64,000 bases of DNA from CAVTWS01 sp963732655 (lineage in GTDB: Bacteria > Actinomycetota > Acidimicrobiia > Acidimicrobiales > SHLQ01): NCBI GenBank assembly GCA_963732655.1, contig CAVTAI010000017.1, positions 248,001 through 312,000 of the forward strand, read 5' to 3'. Made by a program: the position numbers and the translations under genes. The notes below the pieces were generated by a model that saw nothing but the letters and a program-made list of their open reading frames with translations, had not been told where the DNA came from and ran no database searches. Shown in pieces: positions 1 through 7,593 of this stretch (positions are counted from its first letter, which is position 1; the number at the start of each line of letters is the position of its first letter).

Positions 1-95
1 CCATGGCGTCACCGTAGGGCACCGGGGTGGCCCACCGATAACGTTGGCTGTCCGACCGGCCGCGTGCCGCGTCTGGACCCTGTCGAGGAGGAACG

Positions 96-458
96 ATGGC
101 TGCTGCGGTCACCGTGTACCACAACCCCAACTGAAGTACGTCCGAATATGCGCTGGCGGTCGCCAGCGAAAAGGGCGTCGAGGTCGAGGTCAACCTGTAC
201 CTCAGGACCAAACCGGGACGTGAGGAGCTGGAGTCGCTGGTGGCGCGTCTGGAGGATCCGGTCGAAGACCTGGTGCGCAAGGACAGCTTCTTCGACAAGC
301 TCGGTCTCGACCCGCAGGATTTCGTGGGCCGCCCGGATTCAGTGGTCGACATCCTGGTCGCGCACCCGAGATTGCTGCAGCGACCGGTGCTCGCGGCCGC
401 CGATCGGGCCATCATCGGTCGCCCTCGCGACCGGGTTGCCGACTTCTTGACCCGCTGA
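96..458 (+). CDS. arsC: Putative selenocysteine-containing arsenate reductase (ArsC/Spx-like thioredoxin fold), read through TGA 132-134
   Basis: Read straight through one in-frame TGA, the gene gives a 120-residue protein, the usual ArsC length. The N-terminus is VTVYHNPN-U-STSEYA; in ordinary ArsC the same place reads YHNPRCSKSR, so the TGA (residue 13) falls exactly on the catalytic cysteine. Downstream the family pattern continues: LVRKD near residue 70 (the usual LVRxKE arginine), then HPRLLQRPVL and IIGRPRDRVADFL, the conserved active-site arginine region and C-terminal helix. AGGAGG at 86-91 precedes the ATG. ArsC reduces arsenate, or in some relatives other thiol or glutathionyl substrates, in the cytoplasm. 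The known family supports the fold and reaction class. Selenocysteine insertion is inferred from the TGA position plus the hairpin at 151-168. The alternative is a nonsense mutation or base-call error (TGC to TGA). No other arsenic genes lie nearby in the window. Confidence 0.72.
132..134 (+). other. In-frame TGA at the ArsC catalytic cysteine position (candidate Sec codon)
   Basis: The codon follows N-P-N and precedes S-T-S-E, where ArsC proteins carry the nucleophilic Cys. Reading frame and family similarity are intact on both sides. Confidence 0.7.
151..168 (+). promoter_or_regulatory. Candidate bacterial SECIS hairpin
   Basis: CGCTGGC (151-157) pairs perfectly with GCCAGCG (162-168) around a GGTC loop. 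The loop starts 23 nt after the TGA and its first two bases are G. Bacterial SECIS elements are described as a stem with a small apical loop bearing a G in the first two positions, about 16-37 nt after the UGA, so geometry and loop both fit. GC-rich DNA forms such hairpins by chance, so this supports but does not prove recoding. Confidence 0.55.
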
Positions 459-471
459 ACCAAGACCGACC

Positions 472-690
472 CGAGCGGTGGCTTTCTACTCTGGGCCACC
501 CGAGCGGTGGCTTTCTACTCTGGGCCACCCGAGCGGTGGCCGTTCTACTCTGGGCCACCCGAGCGGTGGCCGTTCTACTCTGGGCCACCCGAGCGGTGGC
601 CGTTCTACTCTGGGCCACCCGAGCGGTGGCCGTTCTACTCTGGGCCACCCGAGCGGTGGCCGTTCTACTCTGGGCCACCCGAGCGGTGGC
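472..690. repeat. Tandem 29/30-bp hairpin repeat array, about seven units
   Basis: The core gagcggtgg starts at 473, 502, 531, 561, 591, 621, 651 and 681, so the first two spacings are 29 bp and the rest 30 bp. Later units are identical. Each unit holds GGTGGCC, an 11-nt spacer and GGCCACC, giving a 7-bp stem (6 bp in the first two copies). The array lies between the convergent arsC and P450 genes. Its last unit supplies the final codons and stop of the P450. It may act as a bidirectional terminator or simply be slippage DNA. Units are contiguous with no spacers, so it is not a CRISPR. Confidence 0.95.
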
Positions 691-1987
691 CGTACCCCTG
701 ACCGCCCCACTGATCGGCGACGCCGAGTCCGGCCATCGCCGGCGTCCCTGAGGACGGGGTCGGGGTGAAGGTCACCGGCAGGCGTTTGATGCCGCCGATG
801 AAGTTCGACCGCAAGTACGCGGGCTCTCCGGCCAGCGCCATGTCGGGGAGGCGGGTGGCCAACTCCTTGAACAGCAGCCGGATCTCCATGCGGGCCAGGT
901 TGGCGCCCAGACAGAAGTGGGGGCCACCGCCCCCGAATCCGATGTGGTCGTTCGGCGACCTGGTGATGTCGAACGTGTAGGGGTCGTCGAAGACGCGCTC
1001 GTCGCGGTTGCCGCTGATGTACCAGACGACCACCTTGTCGTCTTCTTTGATGAGCGTTCCAGCCAGCTCGGTCGCCATGGTGGCAGTGCGCCGGAAGTGG
1101 AGCACGGGCGAAGCCCACCGCGTGATCTCCTCGACGGCGGTGGGCATGAGGCCGTCGGGATCGGCGCAGAAGCGCTGCCACTGGTCGGGCCGGCGGAGGA
1201 ACTCGAGCATGCCCCAGGAGGCGGTGTTGCGGGTCGTCTCGTTGCCGGCGACGCAGAGCAGCAGGAAGAACATGTCGAACTCGAACTCGGAGAGGGCGTC
1301 GCCGTCGATCTCGGCGCTCAGCAACGTGGTGACGATGTCGTCGGCGGGTCGGTTGCGGCGTTCGGTCTGGAGGTGGTGCGAGTACTCGTAGAGCTCCCCG
1401 AACGCGCGGTCGACATCGGCCCGGTCGGTGCTGAAGTCCGGATCGTCGGCGCCGATCATGGCGTTGGTCCACTCGAAGATCTTGGAGCGATCCTCGACCG
1501 GGACGCCGAGCATCTCGGCGATCGCCTGCAGGGGGAGCTCGGCGGACAGGTCGGTGACGAAGTCGGCCGTGCCACTTTCGCACACGGCGTCGACGATCCG
1601 ACTGGTGCGGTTCTGCAGGTACGCCTCGAGGAGCCCGATCATGCGAGGTGTGAACCCCTTGTTCACCAGCTTGCGGTACCGCGTGTGCCGGGGGGCATCC
1701 ATGTCGAGCATGATGCTGTCGCGCCGCATCTGTGCATCGGGTTCCACGTTGTCGACGATCTGCGTGCCGCCCCGGTTGCTGGAGAAGCGCTCGGGGTGCC
1801 GGCTGACCTCACGGATGTGCTCGTGACGGGTCACGGCCCAGAAACCCGGCCCGTCCGGCTCGTCCATCCAGTGGATGCCGTTGCCGCTGGCGCGCAACCG
1901 ACGCAGCCACTCGTGGTGCTGCTGCGCCTGGAAGGCGTCCTTGTCCATCAGGTCGATATCGGACAGATCGGCGTCACGCTCAGCCAT
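665..1987 (-). CDS. Cytochrome P450 (CYP125/CYP142-like)
   Basis: This 440-residue heme monooxygenase shows the I-helix oxygen-binding motif AGNETT (247-252), the K-helix ExxR (E287/R290) and the heme-ligand loop FGGGGPHFCLG with Cys359. The segment MDAPRHTRYRKLVNKGFTPR (97-116) resembles actinobacterial CYP125/CYP124/CYP142 enzymes that hydroxylate sterol side chains or long alkyl chains; the substrate here is unknown. A purine-rich ribosome site (GGGAGGGGG) sits just before the ATG. The last seven residues (HRSGGPE) and the stop come from the 30-bp repeat array, so the native C-terminus may have been extended or replaced. The 3Fe-4S ferredoxin and reductase at 4987-6411 are plausible redox partners. 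Divergent from the gene at 2131. Confidence 0.93.
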   Translation of the reverse strand: MAERDADLSDIDLMDKDAFQAQQHHEWLRRLRASGNGIHWMDEPDGPGFWAVTRHEHIREVSRHPERFSSNRGGTQIVDNVEPDAQMRRDSIMLDMDAPRHTRYRKLVNKGFTPRMIGLLEAYLQNRTSRIVDAVCESGTADFVTDLSAELPLQAIAEMLGVPVEDRSKIFEWTNAMIGADDPDFSTDRADVDRAFGELYEYSHHLQTERRNRPADDIVTTLLSAEIDGDALSEFEFDMFFLLLCVAGNETTRNTASWGMLEFLRRPDQWQRFCADPDGLMPTAVEEITRWASPVLHFRRTATMATELAGTLIKEDDKVVVWYISGNRDERVFDDPYTFDITRSPNDHIGFGGGGPHFCLGANLARMEIRLLFKELATRLPDMALAGEPAYLRSNFIGGIKRLPVTFTPTPSSGTPAMAGLGVADQWGGQGYGHRSGGPE

Positions 1988-2111
1988 AGGACCCCCTCCC
2001 GGTGATTCGCGAACCGTAGCGCCCTGGTCGTCGTGGGGCGAACGGCTCGTTCGGTTCGGTGTCGTGCGGCCCAGGACGAAGGGCCGGTGGGCGCATGCGG
2101 CGGTCCTGGGC

Positions 2112-2125
2112 TGGTCACTAGACCA
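2112..2125. promoter_or_regulatory. Short inverted repeat just upstream of the secreted protein gene
   Basis: TGGTC-ACTA-GACCA ends 5 nt before the ATG at 2131, in the divergent region 1988-2130. It could be an operator or part of a promoter; no regulator is identified. Confidence 0.25.
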
Positions 2126-2130
2126 TAGAG

Positions 2131-3084
2131 ATGTCCTTCTGGCGCCCTGACGCGGACTCCCGGGCTCGGGTGATCTCGGTTGCGGTGCTCGTGACGGTCA
2201 CCGGCGTGGTGGCCGCAGTCGCGGCATCCACCGGAGCGGCCGATGGGTCACCGGGCGAGGTGTCGACCGAGGTGTTGGGTGTCGTCGTCGACCGCCCGAC
2301 CGACGAACCCGACGTCGTCGACGAGCTGGGTGATGGATCACCGGCGATCACGACGTCGACGACCGTTCTCGCTGCCGAGACCGACGCCACGACCACGAGC
2401 GCGCCGCCGCCGACACCGACGACCGCTGCCACCCCTCCTCCGACCACGACCACGGCGACTCCCTCGACCCGGCCGCCGTCGGATCTTGCGCCCCCGCCCG
2501 TTCCCGCGCCGCCTGTCGACCTGTCGTTCCTCGTCCCGGCGACCGAGACGACGATCTCCGTGCCGGAGACCGTGCCGGTCGAGTCGACCCCGCCCCCGGT
2601 GGAGACGACGATGCCGGCGACCAGCGTGCCGCCCTCGTCGGCGAACGAGACGATGGGCGCGGAGGCGGAGCGTCTGATCGCCTACCCGTTCCGGCAGATG
2701 CTCAGCGGATGGACCATTCGGTACCTCTCCGGACGCGGCGGCGTACGCGGATTGACGTTCCCGGATTCGAACACCATCGAGATCTACGTCCGCGCCGGCG
2801 ACACCGCCTCGGTCGTCGCCCGCGTGCTGGCTCACGAGCTCGGCCACGCCGTCGACGTATCGTTGAACAGCGAGGCGGATCGGCAGCGTTGGCGAGAGGC
2901 TCGCGGCGCGGGCCCGGAGGTGGCGTGGTGGCCGACCTCCACCACGTTCGACTTCGACACCCTCGCCGGGGACTTCGCCGAGGCGTTTGCGGTCTGGCAG
3001 GTCGCCGCGGACAGCCGCTCGAACGTGGGCGGTTCGTTGACGGCTGACCAACTGGCGATCATCGCCGAATTGGCGCAAGGTTGA
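2131..3084 (+). CDS. Membrane-anchored/secreted Pro-Thr-rich protein with HExxH metallopeptidase-like domain
   Basis: The 317-residue product starts with a hydrophobic anchor or signal (about residues 13-35). A long Thr/Pro/Ser-rich linker follows (about 75-175), then a compact C-terminal domain. That domain holds VLAHELGHAVDV, a zinc-binding HExxH, and later DFAEAFAVW, whose Glu could be a third ligand. The layout (anchor, disordered wall-spanning stalk, peptidase) suggests a surface-located metallopeptidase, but the exact family is not recognised. The ATG at 2131 is chosen because the hydrophobic segment follows it directly. Confidence 0.75.
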   Translation: MSFWRPDADSRARVISVAVLVTVTGVVAAVAASTGAADGSPGEVSTEVLGVVVDRPTDEPDVVDELGDGSPAITTSTTVLAAETDATTTSAPPPTPTTAATPPPTTTTATPSTRPPSDLAPPPVPAPPVDLSFLVPATETTISVPETVPVESTPPPVETTMPATSVPPSSANETMGAEAERLIAYPFRQMLSGWTIRYLSGRGGVRGLTFPDSNTIEIYVRAGDTASVVARVLAHELGHAVDVSLNSEADRQRWREARGAGPEVAWWPTSTTFDFDTLAGDFAEAFAVWQVAADSRSNVGGSLTADQLAIIAELAQG

Positions 3085-3126
3085 CGCGGCCCAGCTCGTC
3101 GCGTGGTGCCAGGATCGGTGAATGGG

Positions 3127-3687
3127 ATGTTTCCGGTGATGATCGAGGGCGAGACCATCGTCCTCCGCGAGATCACTCGCCATGACACCGCGGCCGTGCA
3201 GCGATGGACGGGGGATGACCACGCCGTCGCCCACGTACCGCTCGGGCCGACGTCGGTGAGCGAGGCGGCGACGTACGTCCGGCAGCTCGTGCGGGAGAGT
3301 CGGCAGCGCCCTCGGCGAGTCGTCACCCTGGGCATCGTCGTTCGGCGGGACGACGACCTCGTCGGTACGGTGGGCCTGACCATCGACAGCGTCACGCACC
3401 GACGCGCCGAGCTCGGGTACATCCTGCGCCGCGACCGCTGGGGCGCCGGCCTGGCGAGCGAGGCCGCCTCGCTGATGCTCGATCTCGCGTTCGGCGAGCT
3501 GGGCCTTCATCGGGTGTGGGCGGCGTGCGATGTCGACAACCCGAGCTCGGTCCGGGTGCTCGAGAAGTGTGGTTTCACCCGCGAAGGGCGGCTCCGGGCC
3601 GACCTTCGCATCGGCGACGACTTCCGTGATGCGTGGTTGTACGCCATCCTCGAGGACGACCGTCCCTCGACCGAGACCTACCTGTGA
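3127..3687 (+). CDS. GNAT acetyltransferase, RimJ/RimL type
   Basis: The product has the RimJ/RimL layout: an opening strand IVLREITRHD, a central GLTIDSVTHRRAELGYILRR and the acetyl-CoA pyrophosphate loop RDRWGAGLASEA. LGLHRVWAACDVDNPSSVRV then LEKCGFTREGRLR completes the fold. Family members acetylate N-terminal amino groups of proteins or small amines; the target is unknown. In-frame GTG codons at 3103 and 3118 and ATGs at 3127 and 3139 are all possible starts. 3127 is a compromise, with AGGA at 3111-3114 upstream. Confidence 0.85.
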   Translation: MFPVMIEGETIVLREITRHDTAAVQRWTGDDHAVAHVPLGPTSVSEAATYVRQLVRESRQRPRRVVTLGIVVRRDDDLVGTVGLTIDSVTHRRAELGYILRRDRWGAGLASEAASLMLDLAFGELGLHRVWAACDVDNPSSVRVLEKCGFTREGRLRADLRIGDDFRDAWLYAILEDDRPSTETYL

Positions 3688-3784
3688 ATCCCCTGTTTCG
3701 CGGGCAGCGGGCACGGTTGTAGGGTGACGCCTCGTTCCGGGAGATGGGTCTCCCGCCATCGACCTAGGACCTTCGGAGAACCAC

Positions 3785-4864
3785 ATGCGCGCTGCCATCC
3801 TTCGCTCCACCGGTGACACCCAGCTCGAGCTGGCCGACGATGTCGAGGTCCCGGATCCTGCGGCGGGCCAGGTGCTGGTGAAGATCACCCACACCGGGCT
3901 GTGCCACTCCGACGTGTCGGCCATGAACGGCACCCTTCCGGTGCAGACACCCGCGGTGCTCGGGCACGAAGGCGCGGGGATCGTGGATTCGGTCGGTCCC
4001 GGCGTCACCTCGGTCGCTCCCGGTGATCACGTGATCGTGGTGTGGTCGCCGCCGTGCGGCTCGTGCATCTACTGCACGGGTCGCAAGCAGCCGAACCTGT
4101 GCACCACGCTCATGTTCACACCCGTCGCCGACAAGTTCCGCCAGGGCAACACGGTGTTGGGCGCCATGGCCGGCGCCGGCACCTTCGCCGAGTACTGCGT
4201 GCTGCTCGAGCAGGCCGTGGTGAAGATCCCCGACGACGTCCCCCTCGATGTCGCCTCGCTCATCGGCTGCGGTGTCATGACCGGTGTCGGTGCGTCCATC
4301 AACACCGCCAAGGTCACGGTCGGCTCGTCCGTCGTCGTGTTCGGTGCCGGCGGCGTGGGCATCTCGGCCATCCAGGGGGCCCGTATGGCTGGCGCCGCCG
4401 AGATCGTGGCGGTCGACATCAACCCGGACAAGCTGGCCGCCGCCACGCGGTTCGGCGCGACCCACGCCGTGACCCCTGATCAGCTCGACGACGCCAAGAT
4501 GACGGTGACCGGCGGCGACGGTTTCGATTTTGCCCTGGAGTGCATCGGCAACGCCACGGTGATGCGCACGGCGTACGACATGACGAGGCGGGGTGGTACG
4601 ACCTGCATCGTCGGCGTGGGCCGGGCCGATCAGATCCTCCCGCTGTCGGCTTTCGAGCTGTTCTTCAACGAGAAGACCCTGGTCGGGTCGTACTACGGCG
4701 GGGCCGACACCCGCACCGACTTCCATCGCCTGCTCGGCCTGTGGCGGACCGGCAAGCTCGACCTCGAGGGCATGATCACCCGCCGTTTGACCCTCGACCA
4801 GATCAACGACGGCATCGACCAGATGCTCAACGGCAACGTCGTCCGCCAGGTGATCGCGTTCTGA
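3785..4864 (+). CDS. Zinc-dependent alcohol dehydrogenase (MDR superfamily, class III-like)
   Basis: The 359-residue protein matches the medium-chain dehydrogenases. Catalytic zinc ligands are Cys40 and His61-Glu62 (LGHEGAG), plus a Cys in LIGCGVMTGVG. A structural-zinc cluster lies at Cys91, Cys94, Cys97 and Cys106. The Rossmann motif is VVVFGAGGVGISAIQGAR, followed by VDIN, whose Asp points to NAD rather than NADP. It should oxidise an alcohol or a thiol-aldehyde adduct; the substrate cannot be told. A ribosome site (GGAG) lies 8 nt before the ATG. The gene sits alone between the GNAT gene and the ferredoxin module. Confidence 0.92.
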   Translation: MRAAILRSTGDTQLELADDVEVPDPAAGQVLVKITHTGLCHSDVSAMNGTLPVQTPAVLGHEGAGIVDSVGPGVTSVAPGDHVIVVWSPPCGSCIYCTGRKQPNLCTTLMFTPVADKFRQGNTVLGAMAGAGTFAEYCVLLEQAVVKIPDDVPLDVASLIGCGVMTGVGASINTAKVTVGSSVVVFGAGGVGISAIQGARMAGAAEIVAVDINPDKLAAATRFGATHAVTPDQLDDAKMTVTGGDGFDFALECIGNATVMRTAYDMTRRGGTTCIVGVGRADQILPLSAFELFFNEKTLVGSYYGGADTRTDFHRLLGLWRTGKLDLEGMITRRLTLDQINDGIDQMLNGNVVRQVIAF

Positions 4865-4986
4865 GCAACCGGAGCCGCATGGCTGGTCTCGTGTCGCATC
4901 TCCTACGATGAGGCTCGGATCTCCGGCCGGAACGTCCGCTCCCGGCCCTACTTCCCCAACCCACTGAAGTTCCGCCACGGCGGACG

Positions 4987-5196
4987 ATGAATCGAGGCGT
5001 CATGAAAGTTGTCGTCGACTACGACCTGTGTGAGAGCAACGCCATCTGCATGGGGCTGGCCCCGCAGGTGTTCGAGGTTCGCGACGACGACTTCTTGTAC
5101 GTCCTCGACGAGAACCCGCCCGAAGAGCTGTGGGAGAACGTCCGCCTGGCCGTTCAGCGCTGCCCGAAGCAGGCGATCTCGCTGATCGAGTCCTGA
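4987..5196 (+). CDS. 3Fe-4S ferredoxin
   Basis: A 69-residue (or 64, from the ATG at 5002) acidic ferredoxin with C-x5-C (CESNAIC) near the start and a third cysteine in RCPKQAI near the end. A single cluster held by three cysteines is the pattern of actinobacterial P450-partner ferredoxins. It lies one base before the ferredoxin reductase gene, so the two probably form an electron-transfer pair from NAD(P)H to a P450, such as those at 665-1987 or 21243-22490. Confidence 0.93.
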   Translation: MNRGVMKVVVDYDLCESNAICMGLAPQVFEVRDDDFLYVLDENPPEELWENVRLAVQRCPKQAISLIES

Positions 5197-5197
5197 G

Positions 5198-6411
5198 TTG
5201 CGTCCGCCCGGCGCGATCGTCGTCGTCGGCGCGTCGCTGACCGGCCTCCGGGCGGTCGAAGAGCTTCGGAGAGTCGGTTTCAGCGGCACGATCACCTTGA
5301 TCGGCGACGAGTCGCGTCTGCCGTACGATCGCCCGCCCCTGTCCAAGCAGGTACTCGCCGGCGAATGGGAACCGGGTCGGGTCGAGCTGCTGACCGCCGA
5401 CCGAGCGTCCGAACTCGAGGTGTCGATCCGTACCGGCCAGGCGGCCACCGGGATCGATCTCGAGCGTCGCCGGGTTCGGCTCGATGGTGACGAGGTGCCC
5501 TACGACGGGCTGGTCATCGCGACGGGCGCCGCGTGCGGACCCTCCCGGGGACCGAGGCCATGACCGGGGTCTTCGGTCTGCGCACCCTGGATGACGCCGT
5601 GGCACTGCGGCGATCGCTCGACGCCCGGCCCGCACGCGTGGCCGTCGTCGGCGCCGGTTTCATCGGGGCCGAGGTCGCGGCGACCGCTCGCCGGCGGGGT
5701 CTCGAGGTCACCCTCATCGAGGCGCTGCCGCAACCCTTGGCGAGGGTGCTGGGCGACGAGATGGGGTCGGTGTGCGCCGATGTCCACCGTGATCACGGCG
5801 TCGATCTCCGACTCGGCGTCGGCGTCGATCGGGTACTCGGTGACGATCGGGTGGAGGGGCTCGTGCTCGCCGACGGTTCCACCGTCGAGGCCACTGTGGT
5901 GGTGGTGGGCATCGGGGTCGTGCCCAATACGGAATGGCTCGCCGGCTCCGGCTTGACCATCGACAACGGTGTCGTGTGCGACGAGACGGGGTTGGCGGCC
6001 CCGGGTGTCGTGGCCGCCGGAGATGTCGCGCGGTGGCCGAACCCGGCGTTCGGAGGCGAACTCATGCGCGTCGAGCACTGGGACAACGCCGTTGAGCAGG
6101 CTGGGCATGTGGCCCGACGCCTGCTCGTCCCTGACGACGAGGCGGTTCCCTACGCGCCCATCCCGTACTTCTGGTCCGATCAGTACGACCGCAAGATCCA
6201 GCTCGCCGGCCGCCCGGGCCCCGATGACGAGGTGCGAGTCGTGGTCGGGAGCCTTGAGGAGCGTCGGTTCGTCGCTCTCTACGGCCGTGACGGTCGACTC
6301 CGAGCGGGCCTGGGCATGAACCGACCGCGCCACGTCATGCAGGTTCGCCAGCTGCTCGTCGGGGGAGCGAGTTGGGCGGACGCGTTGGCCTGGGCCGAAT
6401 CGCAGAGCTGA
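5198..6411 (+). CDS. FAD-dependent ferredoxin/rubredoxin reductase, frameshifted near 5534
   Basis: The first part (TTG start at 5198) has the FAD-binding VVVGASLTGLRAVEEL and YDRPPLSKQ. The second part, in the next frame, has the NAD-binding VAVVGAGFIGAEVAATARR, then GDVARWPNPAFGG and IPYFWSDQYDRKIQLAG, typical of P450-system ferredoxin reductases of about 400 residues. The frames join at 5531-5538: IATGAA in one frame continues as RTLPGTEAMTG in the other, as if one base were missing. Both halves are otherwise full, so a sequence error or a very recent mutation is likely. It should pass electrons from NAD(P)H to the upstream ferredoxin. Confidence 0.88.
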
Positions 6412-6418
6412 TCCGATC

Positions 6419-7123
6419 GTGACGGCGTTGGCCTGGGGCGGGGCCGTGATCGCCGCCCTGGCCGCGTTGGCCGACTGGTGGTCGGTGGCTCCCACCAAGC
6501 CGGCGATCGTGCAGTTGGTCGCCAAGCCGGCGATCGTGCAGTTGGTCGCCAAGCCGGCGATCGTGCAGTTGGTCGCCAAGCCGGCGACGTTGCTCGCCTT
6601 GATCGTGGTGGCGGTGGCGGTCGATCCGTTCGATGACGGGATCCGGGCCGTGGTCGTGGTGGCGCTGGTCTGGTCACTGATCGGTGACGTGGTGTTGATG
6701 GTGGAGCGGCTGCCGTTCGTGGCCGGGTTGGGCGCGTTCCTGGTCGCTCACGTGGCGTACGTGATCGCGTTCGCCGGGGCGGGGTGGACGGGCTGGGCGA
6801 CCGCTGGGCTGGCCGTGGCAGCCGTGGGCGCGCTCGTGGTCGGGAGGCCTCTGATCCGAGCGGTCGCGGCGCGCGGCGAGCGAGGGTTGTCCGTCGGCGT
6901 GGCGGTGTACATGGTCGCCATCTCGGCGATGATGGTGAGCGCGTTCGGCGTCGGTGACCCTCTCGTGATGGTCGCCGCCATCGGTTTCTATTGCTCGGAC
7001 GCCGTGCTCGGTTGGGATCGATTCGTGCGGCCGGTCCGCAACGCTCGACTCGCGGTGCACGTGACGTACCATCTGGCGCAGGCAGGTTTCGTGGCATGGC
7101 TCGTGGTTGGTTCATCGGCGTGA
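6419..7123 (+). CDS. YhhN/TMEM86-family membrane protein with internal triplication
   Basis: This 234-residue multi-pass membrane protein (GTG start) resembles the YhhN/TMEM86 family, some members of which are lysoplasmalogenases. The family's early segment around a conserved Lys-Pro is expanded here: KPAIVQLVA occurs three times and a fourth KPA opens the next helix. Later helices follow, including WSLIGDVVLMVERLPFVAGL and the C-terminal FYCSDAVLGWDRFV. Its 3' end overlaps the start of the lipoprotein gene at 7096. Function in lipid turnover is inferred from family only. Confidence 0.75.
   Translation: MTALAWGGAVIAALAALADWWSVAPTKPAIVQLVAKPAIVQLVAKPAIVQLVAKPATLLALIVVAVAVDPFDDGIRAVVVVALVWSLIGDVVLMVERLPFVAGLGAFLVAHVAYVIAFAGAGWTGWATAGLAVAAVGALVVGRPLIRAVAARGERGLSVGVAVYMVAISAMMVSAFGVGDPLVMVAAIGFYCSDAVLGWDRFVRPVRNARLAVHVTYHLAQAGFVAWLVVGSSA
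6497..6587 (+). repeat. 27-bp in-frame tandem triplication inside the YhhN-like gene
   Basis: Three identical 27-bp units start at 6497, 6524 and 6551, followed by the first 10 bp of a fourth. Each encodes KPAIVQLVA. Perfect identity suggests a recent event. Confidence 0.97.
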
Positions 7124-7593
7124 TCGTCGCCCTGACGGGCGTCGCAACCGCGTGCGGTTCGTCGGACAGTATCGACGTCGCGGATCTGGTCGACCGGTTG
7201 CCGGCGATCGTGGCCCCGGATCAACCCGAGGCGGTGACGAACGTCGTGTGTCCCGATGCGATCGATCGTCGCCCGGGCGCGGTCGACTTCTGCCAGGCCC
7301 GCCTGTCGGGTGATCCGATCACCATCACGGTCACCCAGGTCGACGGCGACGGCGCGATCAGCGTGTCGATCGACGCCGTGCCGTTGGTGGTCGAGTCGTT
7401 GAGCGATGACCTGGCCGCCCGCCTGACCGAGGACCTGGGCCGGCCGGTCACGGTCGGCTGCGCCGGGCCGCGCCTCATCGTTCCCGCCGCCGGCGATGTG
7501 GTGGCGTGCGAGCTGACCGATGAATCGGGCACGCAGCCGGTCACCGTGACGCTGCGAGACGCCAGCGGCGCGTACGAGGTCAGACTGGGGTGA
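7096..7593 (+). CDS. Lipoprotein with two DUF4333-like domains
   Basis: The ATG at 7096 lies within the 3' end of the YhhN-like gene. MARGWFIGVIVALTGVATAC is a lipoprotein signal with the lipid-modified Cys at residue 20. Two similar halves follow, each with a paired-cysteine pattern: VVCPDAI...DFCQARL and VGCAGPRL...VACELTDE. This is like the short DUF4333 domains of mycobacterial lipoproteins. A surface location is inferred; role unknown. Its last bases overlap those of the convergent pepN gene. Confidence 0.8.
   Translation: MARGWFIGVIVALTGVATACGSSDSIDVADLVDRLPAIVAPDQPEAVTNVVCPDAIDRRPGAVDFCQARLSGDPITITVTQVDGDGAISVSIDAVPLVVESLSDDLAARLTEDLGRPVTVGCAGPRLIVPAAGDVVACELTDESGTQPVTVTLRDASGAYEVRLG

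Noticed and set aside
472..690. CRISPR array
   Set aside because: Units are contiguous and nearly identical with no variable spacers; no cas gene is nearby.
486..1583. Long Arg/Pro-rich frames opposite or beside the P450 and many other genes
   Set aside because: They are shadow frames of GC-rich genes: Arg/Pro/Gly/Ser-rich, no family motifs, no ribosome sites.
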